DNA of 64,000 bases, taken from contig CBDUZW010000019.1 of NCBI GenBank assembly GCA_965371805.1, forward strand, positions 1 through 64,000, read 5' to 3'. Shown in pieces: positions 1 to 7,991 of this stretch. This stretch comes from JAOZTV01 sp965371805. GTDB lineage: Bacteria; Acidobacteriota; Aminicenantia; UBA2199. The notes under the pieces were generated by a model. That model was not told where the DNA came from. It made no database searches and was given only the letters and a program-made list of their open reading frames with translations. A program made the translations under genes and the position numbers. Within the stretch, counting starts at the first letter, position 1. Each line of letters opens with the position of its first letter.

Positions 1-114
1 TTTTTATGACGCAACCAGTAGTAGTTTAAAGTGTTTTTTTATGATTCAATTCGTATTCTTGATTCTATTGTAATTTTATCATACAATCGTTTATACTTTT
101 TTATTGGAGTGGAA

Positions 115-522
115 ATGGCTTTGTTTAAATGGAATGATAATTACAGTGTTGGCATAAAAGTATTCGATGATGATCATAAAAAATTAATTGAATTTTTAAA
201 TAAGATGTTTGATCTTCTGTCACAGAATAGACCAAGAGAGGATATTAAACCAGTTTTAGAGGGATTGAAATTTTATACTGTTACTCACTTTGAAAATGAG
301 GAGAGCCAGTTTGATAAATATAATTTTCCCGAGAAAGAAGTTCATAAGGAAAAACATATAGATTTTATTAATAAAGTTAATGATTTCTACAAGGGATTTA
401 ATGATGGGAAATTAATGTTGAACATGGAAGTTATGAATTTCTTAAAAGACTGGTTAAAAACCCATATAAATGGTACAGACAAACAATATACAGTATTCCT
501 AAATGAAAAAGGGGTTTTTTAA
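115..522 (+). CDS. Bacteriohemerythrin
   Basis: A 135-residue single-domain hemerythrin that should bind O2 at a non-haem diiron site in the cytoplasm, for oxygen storage, delivery or sensing. The full ligand set is visible: H21 (DDDHKKL), H58 and E62 (THFENEE), H77 and H81 (VHKEKH), H117 and D122 near the C-terminus. The reading frame is open 28 codons further upstream, but a GGAG at 106-109 places the start at the ATG at 115, which gives the normal family length with the usual N-terminal F-x-W. It converges on the WYL regulator with only 9 bases between stop codons. No terminator hairpin is evident. Confidence 0.93.
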   Translation: MALFKWNDNYSVGIKVFDDDHKKLIEFLNKMFDLLSQNRPREDIKPVLEGLKFYTVTHFENEESQFDKYNFPEKEVHKEKHIDFINKVNDFYKGFNDGKLMLNMEVMNFLKDWLKTHINGTDKQYTVFLNEKGVF

Positions 523-531
523 TATTTCAAT

Positions 532-1491
532 TTAATATTGTTCCAGTGTTTTTTTGATTTTTTCAATAACATTAGACTTTAATTTTTCAGGTCCAATAAC
601 TTTAACATCGTCTCCGTATTTTAAGATTTCTGATGTTAATTCCGGGGAAAGAAAAGATGTAAAGGTTATTGTACATGTTCCATCTTCGTTTTCAATGAAC
701 TCCTGTTCAGGATGAAAAAAGTAATTCTGTACATAAAGGGACATATGCTTTGAGAATTTCAATATGATCTCATCAGTATTCTCTTCATAATTTAGAAAAA
801 TACCAAAAGATTCATTAAAAGACTCTCTTATCTCTTCTGAATGTTTTACTATATTTACTTTTTTACCGGTTGATTTTACTTCAGTTATTCTGGATAAAGA
901 GTAAGTCCTAAACTTCTCATGATATTTTCCAAGAAGATACCAGTTGCTTTTATAAAATATTAGATAAATGGGAGTAACATTAATGGAAAATGGTTGTGTC
1001 TCACTGTATACAGGCGCATAAGTTATTTCTATCTCTCTGCTCTGAAGTATTTCATTTATAATTTTTCTTAATATACCCTCTTTTAAAAAATATTCGCCGG
1101 TTCCCTTGAAATAGATATGATTTTTAATTTTTTTTATATCCATAGATGAATGACCGGAACCAATTTTCTCCATAAAGTGGTCCAGGATTTTTTTTGAATC
1201 TTTGTCTTTCAAGATCTCTTTTGCCATTGCAAATAGTAGAAGCTCTTCGTCTTTTATCCATACTCCGGGAATTTGAAAATTATGATTTTCAAGGAAATAA
1301 CCTTTTTCTGAATAGTCAAATTCCAGGGGTGCATCAAATGAACAAGGGTTTCTCATCTCTGTTATCTCTCTCTGGGCCTGAGATGGATGGATCTCAAATT
1401 TTTCGGCAAGTTTTTTTGCATTAGGAAATCTGTTTTTTTTAGCCTGGTCAATAAGCCAAACATATCTACGCAGCTGATCTTTGGTTCTCAT
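532..1491 (-). CDS. WYL-domain transcriptional regulator
   Basis: About 319 residues. The N-terminal 55 residues look like a winged helix-turn-helix (AKKLAEKFEIHPSQAQREI), and the middle is a WYL domain (TPIYLIFYKSNWYLLGKY, then FRTYSLSRI), the ligand-sensing module of the DeoR/YafY-like family, followed by a C-terminal extension. WYL proteins usually bind DNA as dimers and respond to nucleotides or nucleic-acid ligands; the target here is unknown. The start is set at 1491 because GAGGAG lies immediately upstream; an in-frame ATG four codons earlier overlaps that site. Its upstream neighbour is a broken gene, so no obvious regulated partner is left. Confidence 0.9.
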   Translation of the reverse strand: MRTKDQLRRYVWLIDQAKKNRFPNAKKLAEKFEIHPSQAQREITEMRNPCSFDAPLEFDYSEKGYFLENHNFQIPGVWIKDEELLLFAMAKEILKDKDSKKILDHFMEKIGSGHSSMDIKKIKNHIYFKGTGEYFLKEGILRKIINEILQSREIEITYAPVYSETQPFSINVTPIYLIFYKSNWYLLGKYHEKFRTYSLSRITEVKSTGKKVNIVKHSEEIRESFNESFGIFLNYEENTDEIILKFSKHMSLYVQNYFFHPEQEFIENEDGTCTITFTSFLSPELTSEILKYGDDVKVIGPEKLKSNVIEKIKKTLEQY

Positions 1492-1529
1492 AATTCTCCT
1501 CAATAATAAATATAATAAAATAAAAACAC

Positions 1530-1916
1530 TTATTTTCCAATATTTAATTTTTCTCTGTTATATATACTTTTGATTTTATTAATCTTATCTTTATTCTCAA
1601 AATATTCTAAACCTTTTCTAAATAAGTCAATTACTTCTTTTGTTTTTATATCCTTGGGTAATTCTATCCCTTTATAAACACAATGATATTTATTCTTTAC
1701 AAAATAGTTCCCATATTCTTTTCGTTTTGGGACATCAAATTTTTTTTTGCAAAAAACTTTTTCTAAAATATCCTTCCAAAAACCATTTGAAGCTGAGTCT
1801 GCAATTTTATTTCCAATACCATCTTTTTTATTTATTAAATTTTCACTTAAAACACCTAATAAAATATTACAAGTATTTCCTTGGATTTGTAATTGTATTT
1901 TAAATTCATTTTCAAT
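1530..1916 (-). pseudogene. C-terminal fragment of an unidentified protein
   Basis: Reading leftwards from about 1916 there are 128 uninterrupted sense codons ending in TAA at 1530-1532, with protein-like composition (for example NKIADSASNGFWKDILEKVF and KEYGNYFVKNKYHCVYKG). No start codon or ribosome site exists at the right end; instead the frame runs into plus-strand coding sequence homologous to the gene at 3954. I read this as the 3' remnant of a gene whose front was lost at a recombination junction near 1910. The family is not recognised. Confidence 0.55.
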
Positions 1917-2094
1917 GACAGATATAATAGATGCTGAAATATTTACAGACTGTGATGCTGGAAAGGAAAAAAATGCACTTATAGTTAATTTAAATAGAGA
2001 TGATCCAAATTATTATATTCCAAAAAAAATATTTTGGGAGTTATTCATAACGAGTAAACCTGAATCTTATAAAACAATAATAGTGGATGAATAA
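1915..2094 (+). pseudogene. 3' fragment of a paralogue of the 3954 gene
   Basis: The 59-codon reading frame DAEIFTDCDAGKEKNALIVN... matches the C-terminal half of the protein at 3954-4253 almost position by position (shared DAEIFTDC, ALIVNLN, FITSKPE). The N-terminal half is missing and replaced by the oppositely oriented fragment to its left. An ATG exists at 1915 but no ribosome site precedes it, so expression is doubtful. It shows that this small gene family was once present here in at least two copies. Confidence 0.6.
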
Positions 2095-2108
2095 AAGAAT
2101 TTAAAAAT

Positions 2109-2127
2109 ATGGTATATTGAATACCAT
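2109..2127. promoter_or_regulatory. Short inverted repeat upstream of the 2161 gene
   Basis: ATGGTAT, a five-base loop (attga), then ATACCAT: a perfect 7-bp inverted repeat 33 bases before the ATG at 2161. It could be an operator or simply part of an AT-rich leader. Confidence 0.3.
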
Positions 2128-2160
2128 GTGTATTTCTTTTTAAATATTAGGAGTGAAAAT

Positions 2161-2808
2161 ATGAAAGATGATTTATTAAAAACTATCAAGGACTATATAT
2201 TTCCAGCCACTAATGACAATAATCATAGGTTTAAATCCTGGGAACATTGCTATAAAATTTTCGAAGACCCAGATGCTGACATTGATTTATTAAGCTTAAA
2301 TCTTTCTTTTTATTTAGCTAGTTGGGGTATGTACAGAGGCTCAAGCGGATTACTATGGAAAGACTATCAAGTACATGGCCCGGCTATAGAAATTATTAAG
2401 AAGTATTTAGATTTAAGGGAGTTTAATATGGATAAAAAAAAAATAGAAAGGATTATTTGTCTTAAAAATGAGCTATCTGAATATTATAAAAAAGTAGAAT
2501 TCAACAATGGAAAAGAATTAAAGAATTTTTCTCCAACTGATACACTTTTATCCAAGATTATAATGGGTACCATTGGGTGTCTCCCGGCTTTTGATAGATA
2601 TTTTAACCAAGGATTTAGAGAAAAGAATACATTAAAAATACAAAAAGAAGTAATTGAAAAAATAATTGTTTTTTATGAAGAAAATTCAGAAATGATAAAA
2701 GAGTGTCAAAAATACATAGAATCTGAACTAAATTTTAGATATCCAGAAATGAAGATTATCGATATGTATTATTGGCAAAAGGGTTTTATAAAACCTAAAA
2801 TGAGTTGA
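2161..2808 (+). CDS. Conserved hypothetical protein
   Basis: 215 residues, soluble, no signal peptide or membrane segment. The start is fixed by AGGAG at 2149-2153. A tryptophan/tyrosine-rich core (LSFYLASWGMYRGSSGLLWK, VHGP) and a C-terminal aromatic motif (YYWQKGF) look like conserved structural elements of an uncharacterised family. I recall similar proteins from scattered accessory contexts but cannot name a function. It sits among broken genes yet is itself intact. Confidence 0.75.
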   Translation: MKDDLLKTIKDYIFPATNDNNHRFKSWEHCYKIFEDPDADIDLLSLNLSFYLASWGMYRGSSGLLWKDYQVHGPAIEIIKKYLDLREFNMDKKKIERIICLKNELSEYYKKVEFNNGKELKNFSPTDTLLSKIIMGTIGCLPAFDRYFNQGFREKNTLKIQKEVIEKIIVFYEENSEMIKECQKYIESELNFRYPEMKIIDMYYWQKGFIKPKMS

Positions 2809-2818
2809 TTATTGGATT

Positions 2819-3471
2819 ATGAGAAAAAGAATATACTATTTTCATGGATTTAAAAGCGGGGTGGGGGAAGTAAGTTTGAGACCTTAAAAAAAGTGTTTGG
2901 TAAAGAATATGAGATCCTCTCGCCAACCTTACCTAATAACATATATGAAGCAAGATCAGAGTTAAGATTGATAGCAAAGAGATTAAAAGAAGGAGACCAC
3001 ATTACTGTAATAGGGACATCTCTAGGAGGTTTCTATGCCTGGTATTTTGCCGGGGCTCTATTTAGATCAGGGGCAATTCTTATTAATCCAGTCTTAAATC
3101 CTGAAGTGCATCTGAGAAAGTATCTTGGAAAACATAAGAATTTTAAAACAGGCGAAGAATTTGAATTTACGGAAAATGATCTTAGAGAACTCGAATATAT
3201 GAAAAAAGAGATGGATGATGAAGATGCATTTTTAACACCTCTGCAAATTGCATTAGGGAAGAATGATGATCTTGTCGATGTAGAGAAGGTAGCAGAATAT
3301 TTTCATGATGAACATAATGTGAAATTTTATGATGATGATCATAGGTTTAACATAAAATTTGAAGAGATGTTAAGAGAAGGAAGAACAAGGAAATTCATTA
3401 AAAAGCCATGGTTTTTCATGGATACCGGCTTACTGGAAGAACTGGAAGAAATGAGATATAATCGTAAATAA
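2819..3471 (+). pseudogene. YqiA-like alpha/beta-hydrolase with a frameshift
   Basis: The ATG at 2819 opens MRKRIYYFHGFKSGVG, a typical oxyanion-loop start of YqiA/UPF0227 esterases, but reaches a stop at 2885. The rest continues in another frame from about 2866: nucleophile elbow IGTSLGGF, an acid-loop region GKNDDLVD and a histidine region YDDDHRF. Adding one G to the G5 run at 2863-2867 restores an uninterrupted protein of about 218 residues reading VGGSKFETLKK across the join. The catalytic part is therefore intact but separated from its start. A GTG at 2893 could initiate a truncated form lacking the oxyanion loop. A sequencing error in the homopolymer cannot be excluded. Confidence 0.75.
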
Positions 3472-3507
3472 TTGTATAAATTAAAATGAAAATAAAAGGA
3501 GTATGTA

Positions 3508-3769
3508 ATGTTGCCTTCAAAGCTAGATCTCGATAAATCTTTTTTTTATTTATGATAGTCGAGCAGTAAATGCATTAAGAAAATATTCGCATAAAGTATC
3601 TAGAGAGCAAGCTAATCTAACAAAGATTATAAATGTGGATGTTGAATATGCTAAATTTGTTATTAAATGTTTAGACCTAAAAAAAAAGATTAATAATGAA
3701 TACAATCTTAAATTAACCAATAGACAGCTTGATAAAATTTTGATTATGACTGCCAACGATAAAATATAG
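3508..3769 (+). pseudogene. Small unknown protein with a poly-T frameshift
   Basis: A good ribosome site (AAAAGGAG) precedes ATG at 3508. The frame reads MLPSKLDLDKSFF and then stops at 3553. Shifting by one base within the T8 run (3540-3547) opens a 75-codon frame (DSRAVNALRKYSHKVSREQA...) ending in TAG at 3767-3769. The combined product of about 86 residues would be a small charged, probably helical protein. Family not recognised. The shift could be mutation, phase variation or a base-calling error. Confidence 0.5.
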
Positions 3770-3845
3770 AAAGCAATCCCTGAGGCAGGAGTAAACAAAA
3801 TTCCTTCCAGATAATAAAATTAATTTAAAATAAACCTACTATATC

Positions 3846-3868
3846 CCAGGATAGTATAGTCAATAGAT
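3846..3868 (+). repeat. Upstream repeated motif, copy 1
   Basis: CCAGGATAGTATAGT at 3846-3860 followed by CAATAGAT at 3861-3868. The 15-mer recurs exactly but inverted at 6537-6551, and a diverged relative (CCAGGGTAG ... CAATAGAT) lies at 4317-4349. All three copies sit just upstream of small-protein genes, so a shared promoter/operator or the edge of a small mobile cassette is possible. Confidence 0.5.
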
Positions 3869-3953
3869 TATTATCTAAAGTTTGATAATCAAAGAATGAA
3901 ATATAAAGATAATTGGATATTGTTTTCTTTATAATATTATTCTGGAGGTAAAA

Positions 3954-4253
3954 ATGGATTTTGAATATCACCATAAAATATTAAGAGTATTCAGCAAAGA
4001 AGAGCTTGAACTATTAATGAAAAATAGTGTTTATAGTTTTGATATAGAAGGATTGATAAATGTAATTGTTGTACTGACCAATAAGCTGGATGCTGAGATC
4101 TTTACAGACTGCGAAGCTAAGGAAAAAGAGGAAGCTCTGATTGTTAATCTAAATCAGGATGCGGCGAAATATTACTTAAGTAAAAAAGAGTTTTGGGAAA
4201 TCTTCATAACCAGTAAACCTGAGCCATATATAACGATTTCATTGGATGAATAA
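3954..4253 (+). CDS. Hypothetical small protein, intact member of a duplicated family
   Basis: 99 residues, acidic and soluble, with CTGGAGG before the ATG. The C-terminal half (DAEIFTDCEAKEKEEALIVN...FITSKPEPY) is shared with the truncated copy at 1915-2094. No known domain was recognised. It is followed after about 120 bases by the zinc-ribbon protein gene, and each has its own copy of the CCAGG(A/G)TAG upstream motif, so the two may be regulated together. Confidence 0.6.
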   Translation: MDFEYHHKILRVFSKEELELLMKNSVYSFDIEGLINVIVVLTNKLDAEIFTDCEAKEKEEALIVNLNQDAAKYYLSKKEFWEIFITSKPEPYITISLDE

Positions 4254-4316
4254 ACGAAAAGATGGTTCAAGTATTATAAAAAATAATGAATATTGTAAAA
4301 AAAATTTCACTCTACT

Positions 4317-4349
4317 CCAGGGTAGCAGACTGAGTAGAATACAATAGAT
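4317..4349 (+). repeat. Upstream repeated motif, diverged copy
   Basis: CCAGGGTAG (4317-4325) and CAATAGAT (4342-4349) flank an insertion relative to the copy at 3846-3868. It lies 27 bases before the ATG of the zinc-ribbon membrane protein. Confidence 0.35.
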
Positions 4350-4375
4350 ATGAAAAAAAACTAATGGAGGTACAT

Positions 4376-5827
4376 ATGACTGAAGAAACAAAAAAATGCA
4401 TGTTTTGTGGCGAGGAAATTTTACAGATAGCTGTAAAATGTAGACATTGTGGAAGTGATTTGAATGAGACAAGAAGTCCTAGTATTAAACAGGAGAATGG
4501 AGAGATGCTGGGGATATTTCTTCTTATAGTCCCCTTTATTTCAGTGCTGTTAATGTGGTTCTGGGCAGGGGAAATGAATCTATTACAATCCCCGGGATCA
4601 AAATTAAATTTTATTGCAATCGGTACAATAATATTAACTGGGATAATAGCCGCTATTGAAGCCAATCAACTTGGGTTCGGAAAAAACACCAATAAGTCCG
4701 GAAAAATGTCAGAGACAGGTCCTGCCGGATACTTCTTTGGATTTGTCTTACTTTGGATTGTTGTCTATCCTTTATATCTTTATCAAAGAAGTAAAAAAAA
4801 CAGAAAGAACCTGGTCTTTGGAGGAATTCTTATTGCTTTGATATTTCTTGCTTCATATATTTATATAAACAATATTATAGATGAAAGAATCTCGGAGCTG
4901 AGTAATACATTTTCTAAAAATATCTCTCTGAAAACAGATAATAAATCTGAAAACGATGTATCAGATAATGATAAACTAACCGGAACATTAAGAGAAATGA
5001 AAACCATTGCAACTGCAATAGAGATGTATAGGATTCAGGTTCAAACATTACCGGAATTTACCGGAACTTTAGGAGAGGCATTTGCTAAAGTTCCTGCACT
5101 GGCACAGATCGCAGGTAACCAGAGAATAACAAGGGACAATTGGGGAAATGATTTTATAATAAAATCAAATCGATATGGAGATTCCTATGCAATTGGTAGT
5201 GCCGGAAGAGATGGCGTTTTTAAAGGATGGGCTCAGGATGGTCTACTCCTTTCTGAATCTGACTTTGATCAGGATATAATATATTCAGACGGAACCTATG
5301 TCACAGATCCAAAAAAGAATATCAGTAACCATCTTTTTAAAAAAAAGATAATTAGTAATGATTTATACATGATTAAAGGTACATTATATTTTGCAGGGGA
5401 AACCTGCTTTCTCAGTAATGCGAAAGGAGAATCATATTATTTACGGAATCTTGATAAAATCATGAATGAAATAAAAAACAAGAATATGATTGCTAAGCCA
5501 GTTCTCATTAGTGGAATCCAGAATTATAAGAATGAGCAGGGGAGTATATATTGTGATGTTTCATCGTCAACAGTAGAAATAAAAGTGGAGAAACCCATTA
5601 AATCCTGGGAGGGGATATTAGAAGGGAAAATAGAACAGGAAGACAGTATTTATCTGGTTACAAAAGATGGTACTTTTTATGTAGATATAATTGATCATGT
5701 AGATAAAAAAAGCATTTGGGAAAAGATATATAAAAAAGCGGCATCTCAGAAAATTACAAAAATCAAAGGAACAATTGAAGAGTACAGTAATGGGAATAAA
5801 TTTATATATATTATCAAATTGTTTTAG
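4376..5827 (+). CDS. Zinc-ribbon membrane protein with a GspG-like domain
   Basis: 483 residues. The N-terminal 30 residues form a two-CxxC zinc ribbon (CMFCGEEILQIAVKCRHCG). Hydrophobic segments follow (around residues 40-80, 115-135 and 145-165). Residues about 200-320 resemble the C-terminal part of type II secretion pseudopilin GspG: a helix (LREMKTIATAIEMYR), then DNWGNDF, YAIGSAGRDG and DIIYSDGTYV. The last 160 residues are unassigned and probably beta-rich. The start is chosen by GGAGG just before 4376. No prepilin cleavage signal is present, so the GspG-like part is probably displayed outside on a membrane anchor. The secreted protein at 56683-57168 has the same domain. Confidence 0.7.
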   Translation: MTEETKKCMFCGEEILQIAVKCRHCGSDLNETRSPSIKQENGEMLGIFLLIVPFISVLLMWFWAGEMNLLQSPGSKLNFIAIGTIILTGIIAAIEANQLGFGKNTNKSGKMSETGPAGYFFGFVLLWIVVYPLYLYQRSKKNRKNLVFGGILIALIFLASYIYINNIIDERISELSNTFSKNISLKTDNKSENDVSDNDKLTGTLREMKTIATAIEMYRIQVQTLPEFTGTLGEAFAKVPALAQIAGNQRITRDNWGNDFIIKSNRYGDSYAIGSAGRDGVFKGWAQDGLLLSESDFDQDIIYSDGTYVTDPKKNISNHLFKKKIISNDLYMIKGTLYFAGETCFLSNAKGESYYLRNLDKIMNEIKNKNMIAKPVLISGIQNYKNEQGSIYCDVSSSTVEIKVEKPIKSWEGILEGKIEQEDSIYLVTKDGTFYVDIIDHVDKKSIWEKIYKKAASQKITKIKGTIEEYSNGNKFIYIIKLF

Positions 5828-5839
5828 GAAATTTCCTAA
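5824..5839. promoter_or_regulatory. 16-bp perfect palindrome at a gene end
   Basis: TTAGGAAATTTCCTAA overlaps the stop codon of the zinc-ribbon protein and precedes the next small gene by about 40 bases. A loop-free palindrome of this kind is more like a protein-binding site than an intrinsic terminator. Confidence 0.35.
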
Positions 5840-5881
5840 TTTTAAAGCTTAAATCAATGAAGCTAAATAAAGGAGAACAAT

Positions 5882-6022
5882 TTGGATAAAAAAATAAAAA
5901 ATTTAGAGGAGGAAAAAGGAACTCCTAAAGATCCTGAAAAAGCAATTCTTTTTTCTCTTTCTCTTGAATATGCAGAAAAATTAAAAATGGAAAAAGAGAT
6001 GTGGGAGATGAGTCGTAGGTAG
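5882..6022 (+). CDS. Short charged hypothetical protein
   Basis: A 46-residue frame starting with TTG at 5882, eight bases or so after AGGAG (5871-5875), and ending in TAG at 6022. The product (MDKKIKNLEEEKGTPKDPEK..., then LFSLSLEYAEKLKMEKEMWE) is amphipathic and charged. The strong ribosome site and codon content suggest it is real. No family recognised. Confidence 0.45.
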   Translation: MDKKIKNLEEEKGTPKDPEKAILFSLSLEYAEKLKMEKEMWEMSRR

Positions 6023-6098
6023 CATAAGATCTTTTGAACTTTTATTAGTTTTAATATAAATTTTTATGATTGTCTTCTTTGAAGAATTTTCAATAAGA

Positions 6099-6503
6099 TC
6101 AAATATTATCCCAATACCCAGGTTCATCATGGTGTTTGTATTTCATAGCTATTTCTAATGGCAAATAATAAAATTTAACACCTGGGATACATAGACTACC
6201 ATCAGGGTTTTCCAGATGATCCCTTAATTTTATATATTTCGGGACATTTTCGTCAAATGGTACATCTAAATATAACCATCCTCTATATTGCTCATCTAGT
6301 ATAAGAAAGCCATTTCGTTCTGCCAGTAATCCACATGGAATAGCATTGATATCATTTTCTTCAAACCACTCTAATAAATCATTTCTAACTGACCAGTTTT
6401 CATAGTCATCATCAGGAAATACTTCTTTATCAAATGCTATATATAGTACATCTCTTCCTTTTTCACGAGCAATCTTGTCAATATGTTCTAAAATTTGAGG
6501 CAT
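6099..6503 (-). CDS. Conserved hypothetical protein
   Basis: 134 residues, acidic and soluble, preceded by AAAGGAGATG. Aromatic-rich segments (DDDYENWSVRNDLLEWFEEN, YRGWLYLDVP, KYKHHDEPGYWDNI) suggest a compact globular fold. No known domain, signal peptide or membrane segment. It is the only minus-strand gene between the two inverted copies of the CCAGGATAGTATAGT motif, one of which lies just upstream of it. Confidence 0.65.
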   Translation of the reverse strand: MPQILEHIDKIAREKGRDVLYIAFDKEVFPDDDYENWSVRNDLLEWFEENDINAIPCGLLAERNGFLILDEQYRGWLYLDVPFDENVPKYIKLRDHLENPDGSLCIPGVKFYYLPLEIAMKYKHHDEPGYWDNI

Positions 6504-6525
6504 TTTTCATCTCCTTTATTTAACT

Positions 6526-6551
6526 ATAGTATATCTACTATACTATCCTGG
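6526..6551. promoter_or_regulatory. Inverted repeat plus upstream motif, copy 2
   Basis: ATAGTATA (6526-6533), five bases, then TATACTAT (6539-6546) is a perfect 8-bp inverted repeat. It overlaps the inverted copy of the 15-mer CCAGGATAGTATAGT (6537-6551 on the minus strand). The site lies 23-48 bases upstream of the 6503 start, a good position for a promoter/operator. Confidence 0.45.
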
Positions 6552-6597
6552 TGAAGAGTGATTAATTTTCAAATAGAAACAGGGGATAGGAGTATTT

Positions 6598-7620
6598 TTA
6601 TTTCTCTTTTTTTATAGACCTTTTTAATGCTTTAATTACTTTATCGAAATCTGATTCTATTTTTTGAGTTTTATTAAACGTACCATATTCTGTAATGGCT
6701 TTCTCTTCTGCTTGTCTTGATGAAATTTTTCCTTTTCCTTCCAGGACTTTATATTCATTAAATAATAAAAATTTATTTACACTTTCTGCAAATTCGTTCA
6801 TCTTAAAGGTAATACGATTTTCAACAATATTTTCTATATAATCAAAAAAACCTGAAATTGTACGCTCCAGTTTTTTTACACTTTTTTCGTTTAGATAATT
6901 CTTTGCAATTTTTGCGTCTAATTTTAAAATCCTACCGTCAGGGGCATTTTTCCAGGTTTTCAACCCCATATAATTTTTATTACCATTGGCATTTTTGTGA
7001 ATTATTTCTGCAGCTGTTTGTCCGCTGATTGCAAAATGAAATTTATTTTGAATAGATGCATAAAAATCTTTGGTTATTTCTGAATTAGGGTCATAGTCAA
7101 TGCTGCATTCAGCGAAAATATCAGTGATTTGCTGATAAATTCTACGCTCGCTTGCACGAATAGAGCGAACCCTGTCAAGTAATTCGTGAAAATAATCTTT
7201 CCCGAAAAACTTACCATTTTTTAATCTATCATCATCAAGTATAAATCCTTTAATCATATACTCTTTCAGACGTTCGGTTGCCCATATTCTAAATCGTGTT
7301 GCCTGAGAGGAATTTACTCTATAACCAACAGATATTATGGCATCAAGATTATAATATTTTATTTGATATTTTTTGCCATCTTCGGCAGTTGTTTCCAAAA
7401 TGGAAATAACTGATTTTTCTTCCAATTCATTACTTTCAAAAATATTTTTAAGATGTTTGGAAATTGCAGGTACATTTACACCAAAAAGCTTTGCCATTCG
7501 CTTTTGAGTCAGCCATATATTTTCATTGTGAAAAAATATTTCAACCTTTACATCTCCATTTGGAGTAGTATAAAGTAGAAACTCGGTTAATTCATCTTTT
7601 ATAGTTAACTTATTTTCCAT
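6598..7620 (-). CDS. rhuM: RhuM family protein
   Basis: 340 residues of the RhuM (virulence protein) family. Typical features are the N-terminal VEIFFHNENIWLTQKRMAKLFGV winged-helix-like segment, the conserved core YYNLDAIISVGYRVNSSQATRFRIWAT, and a C-terminal helical region (TAAEIIHKNANG, MNEFAESVNKFLLFNEY). RhuM proteins are common in accessory islands and pathogenicity regions and are thought to bind DNA; no enzymatic function is established. Length is normal and the frame intact. An inverted repeat lies about 65 bases upstream. Confidence 0.88.
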   Translation of the reverse strand: MENKLTIKDELTEFLLYTTPNGDVKVEIFFHNENIWLTQKRMAKLFGVNVPAISKHLKNIFESNELEEKSVISILETTAEDGKKYQIKYYNLDAIISVGYRVNSSQATRFRIWATERLKEYMIKGFILDDDRLKNGKFFGKDYFHELLDRVRSIRASERRIYQQITDIFAECSIDYDPNSEITKDFYASIQNKFHFAISGQTAAEIIHKNANGNKNYMGLKTWKNAPDGRILKLDAKIAKNYLNEKSVKKLERTISGFFDYIENIVENRITFKMNEFAESVNKFLLFNEYKVLEGKGKISSRQAEEKAITEYGTFNKTQKIESDFDKVIKALKRSIKKEK

Positions 7621-7686
7621 ATTCCTCTTTACTCATATTAAACTCCGGCTATACAGTTTTTATATCTCCAAACAAAATGGACAAAA

Positions 7687-7722
7687 AAATAGTATATGTT
7701 TTTAAGTTATATTATACTATTT
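7687..7722. promoter_or_regulatory. 10-bp inverted repeat upstream of rhuM
   Basis: AAATAGTATA (7687-7696) and TATACTATTT (7713-7722) form a perfect inverted repeat with a 16-base spacer, 67 bases before the rhuM start. The half-site resembles the one at 6526-6546. It may be an operator; in such AT-rich DNA chance is possible. Confidence 0.35.
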
Positions 7723-7847
7723 TTTAAAAAAATAATCATCAAAAAAGTATATCATTTATTGACTATTCAAGCATTGAAGTTTATGCGTTAGTTTCTATAT
7801 AAATCACTAATAATTTCTGGTGGAGAACCTAAAATGTTTTATTATAA

Positions 7848-7991
7848 TCACCCTTCCAGCCATAATAATTCTGCACCAATAATATGAACATTCTCTTCCT
7901 CTAGAACCTTTTTATAGAAAGATAGTTGCTTCTGATATTTTTCTTCTTTCTCTATAGTTTTTTTATTCAGATAAAGGTGAATGGCAATTAC
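7848..7991 (-). pseudogene. Possible short decayed reading frame after mnmA
   Basis: In the 368-base rhuM-mnmA gap, a minus-strand frame of 47 codons without ATG starts at the mnmA end and stops at 7848-7850 (reads HLYLNKKTIEKEEKYQKQLS..., then NVHIIGAELLWLEG). It looks protein-like but has no start or ribosome site, so it is probably a 3' remnant. The rest of this gap holds only the inverted repeat at 7687-7722. Confidence 0.3.

Noticed and set aside
1640..1903. Plus-strand 87-codon frame
   Set aside because: Opposite a better minus-strand coding frame, very Phe/Leu-rich, with no ribosome site.
3508..3769. Toxin-antitoxin component
   Set aside because: Small size and location fit, but no partner gene and no recognisable toxin or antitoxin motif.
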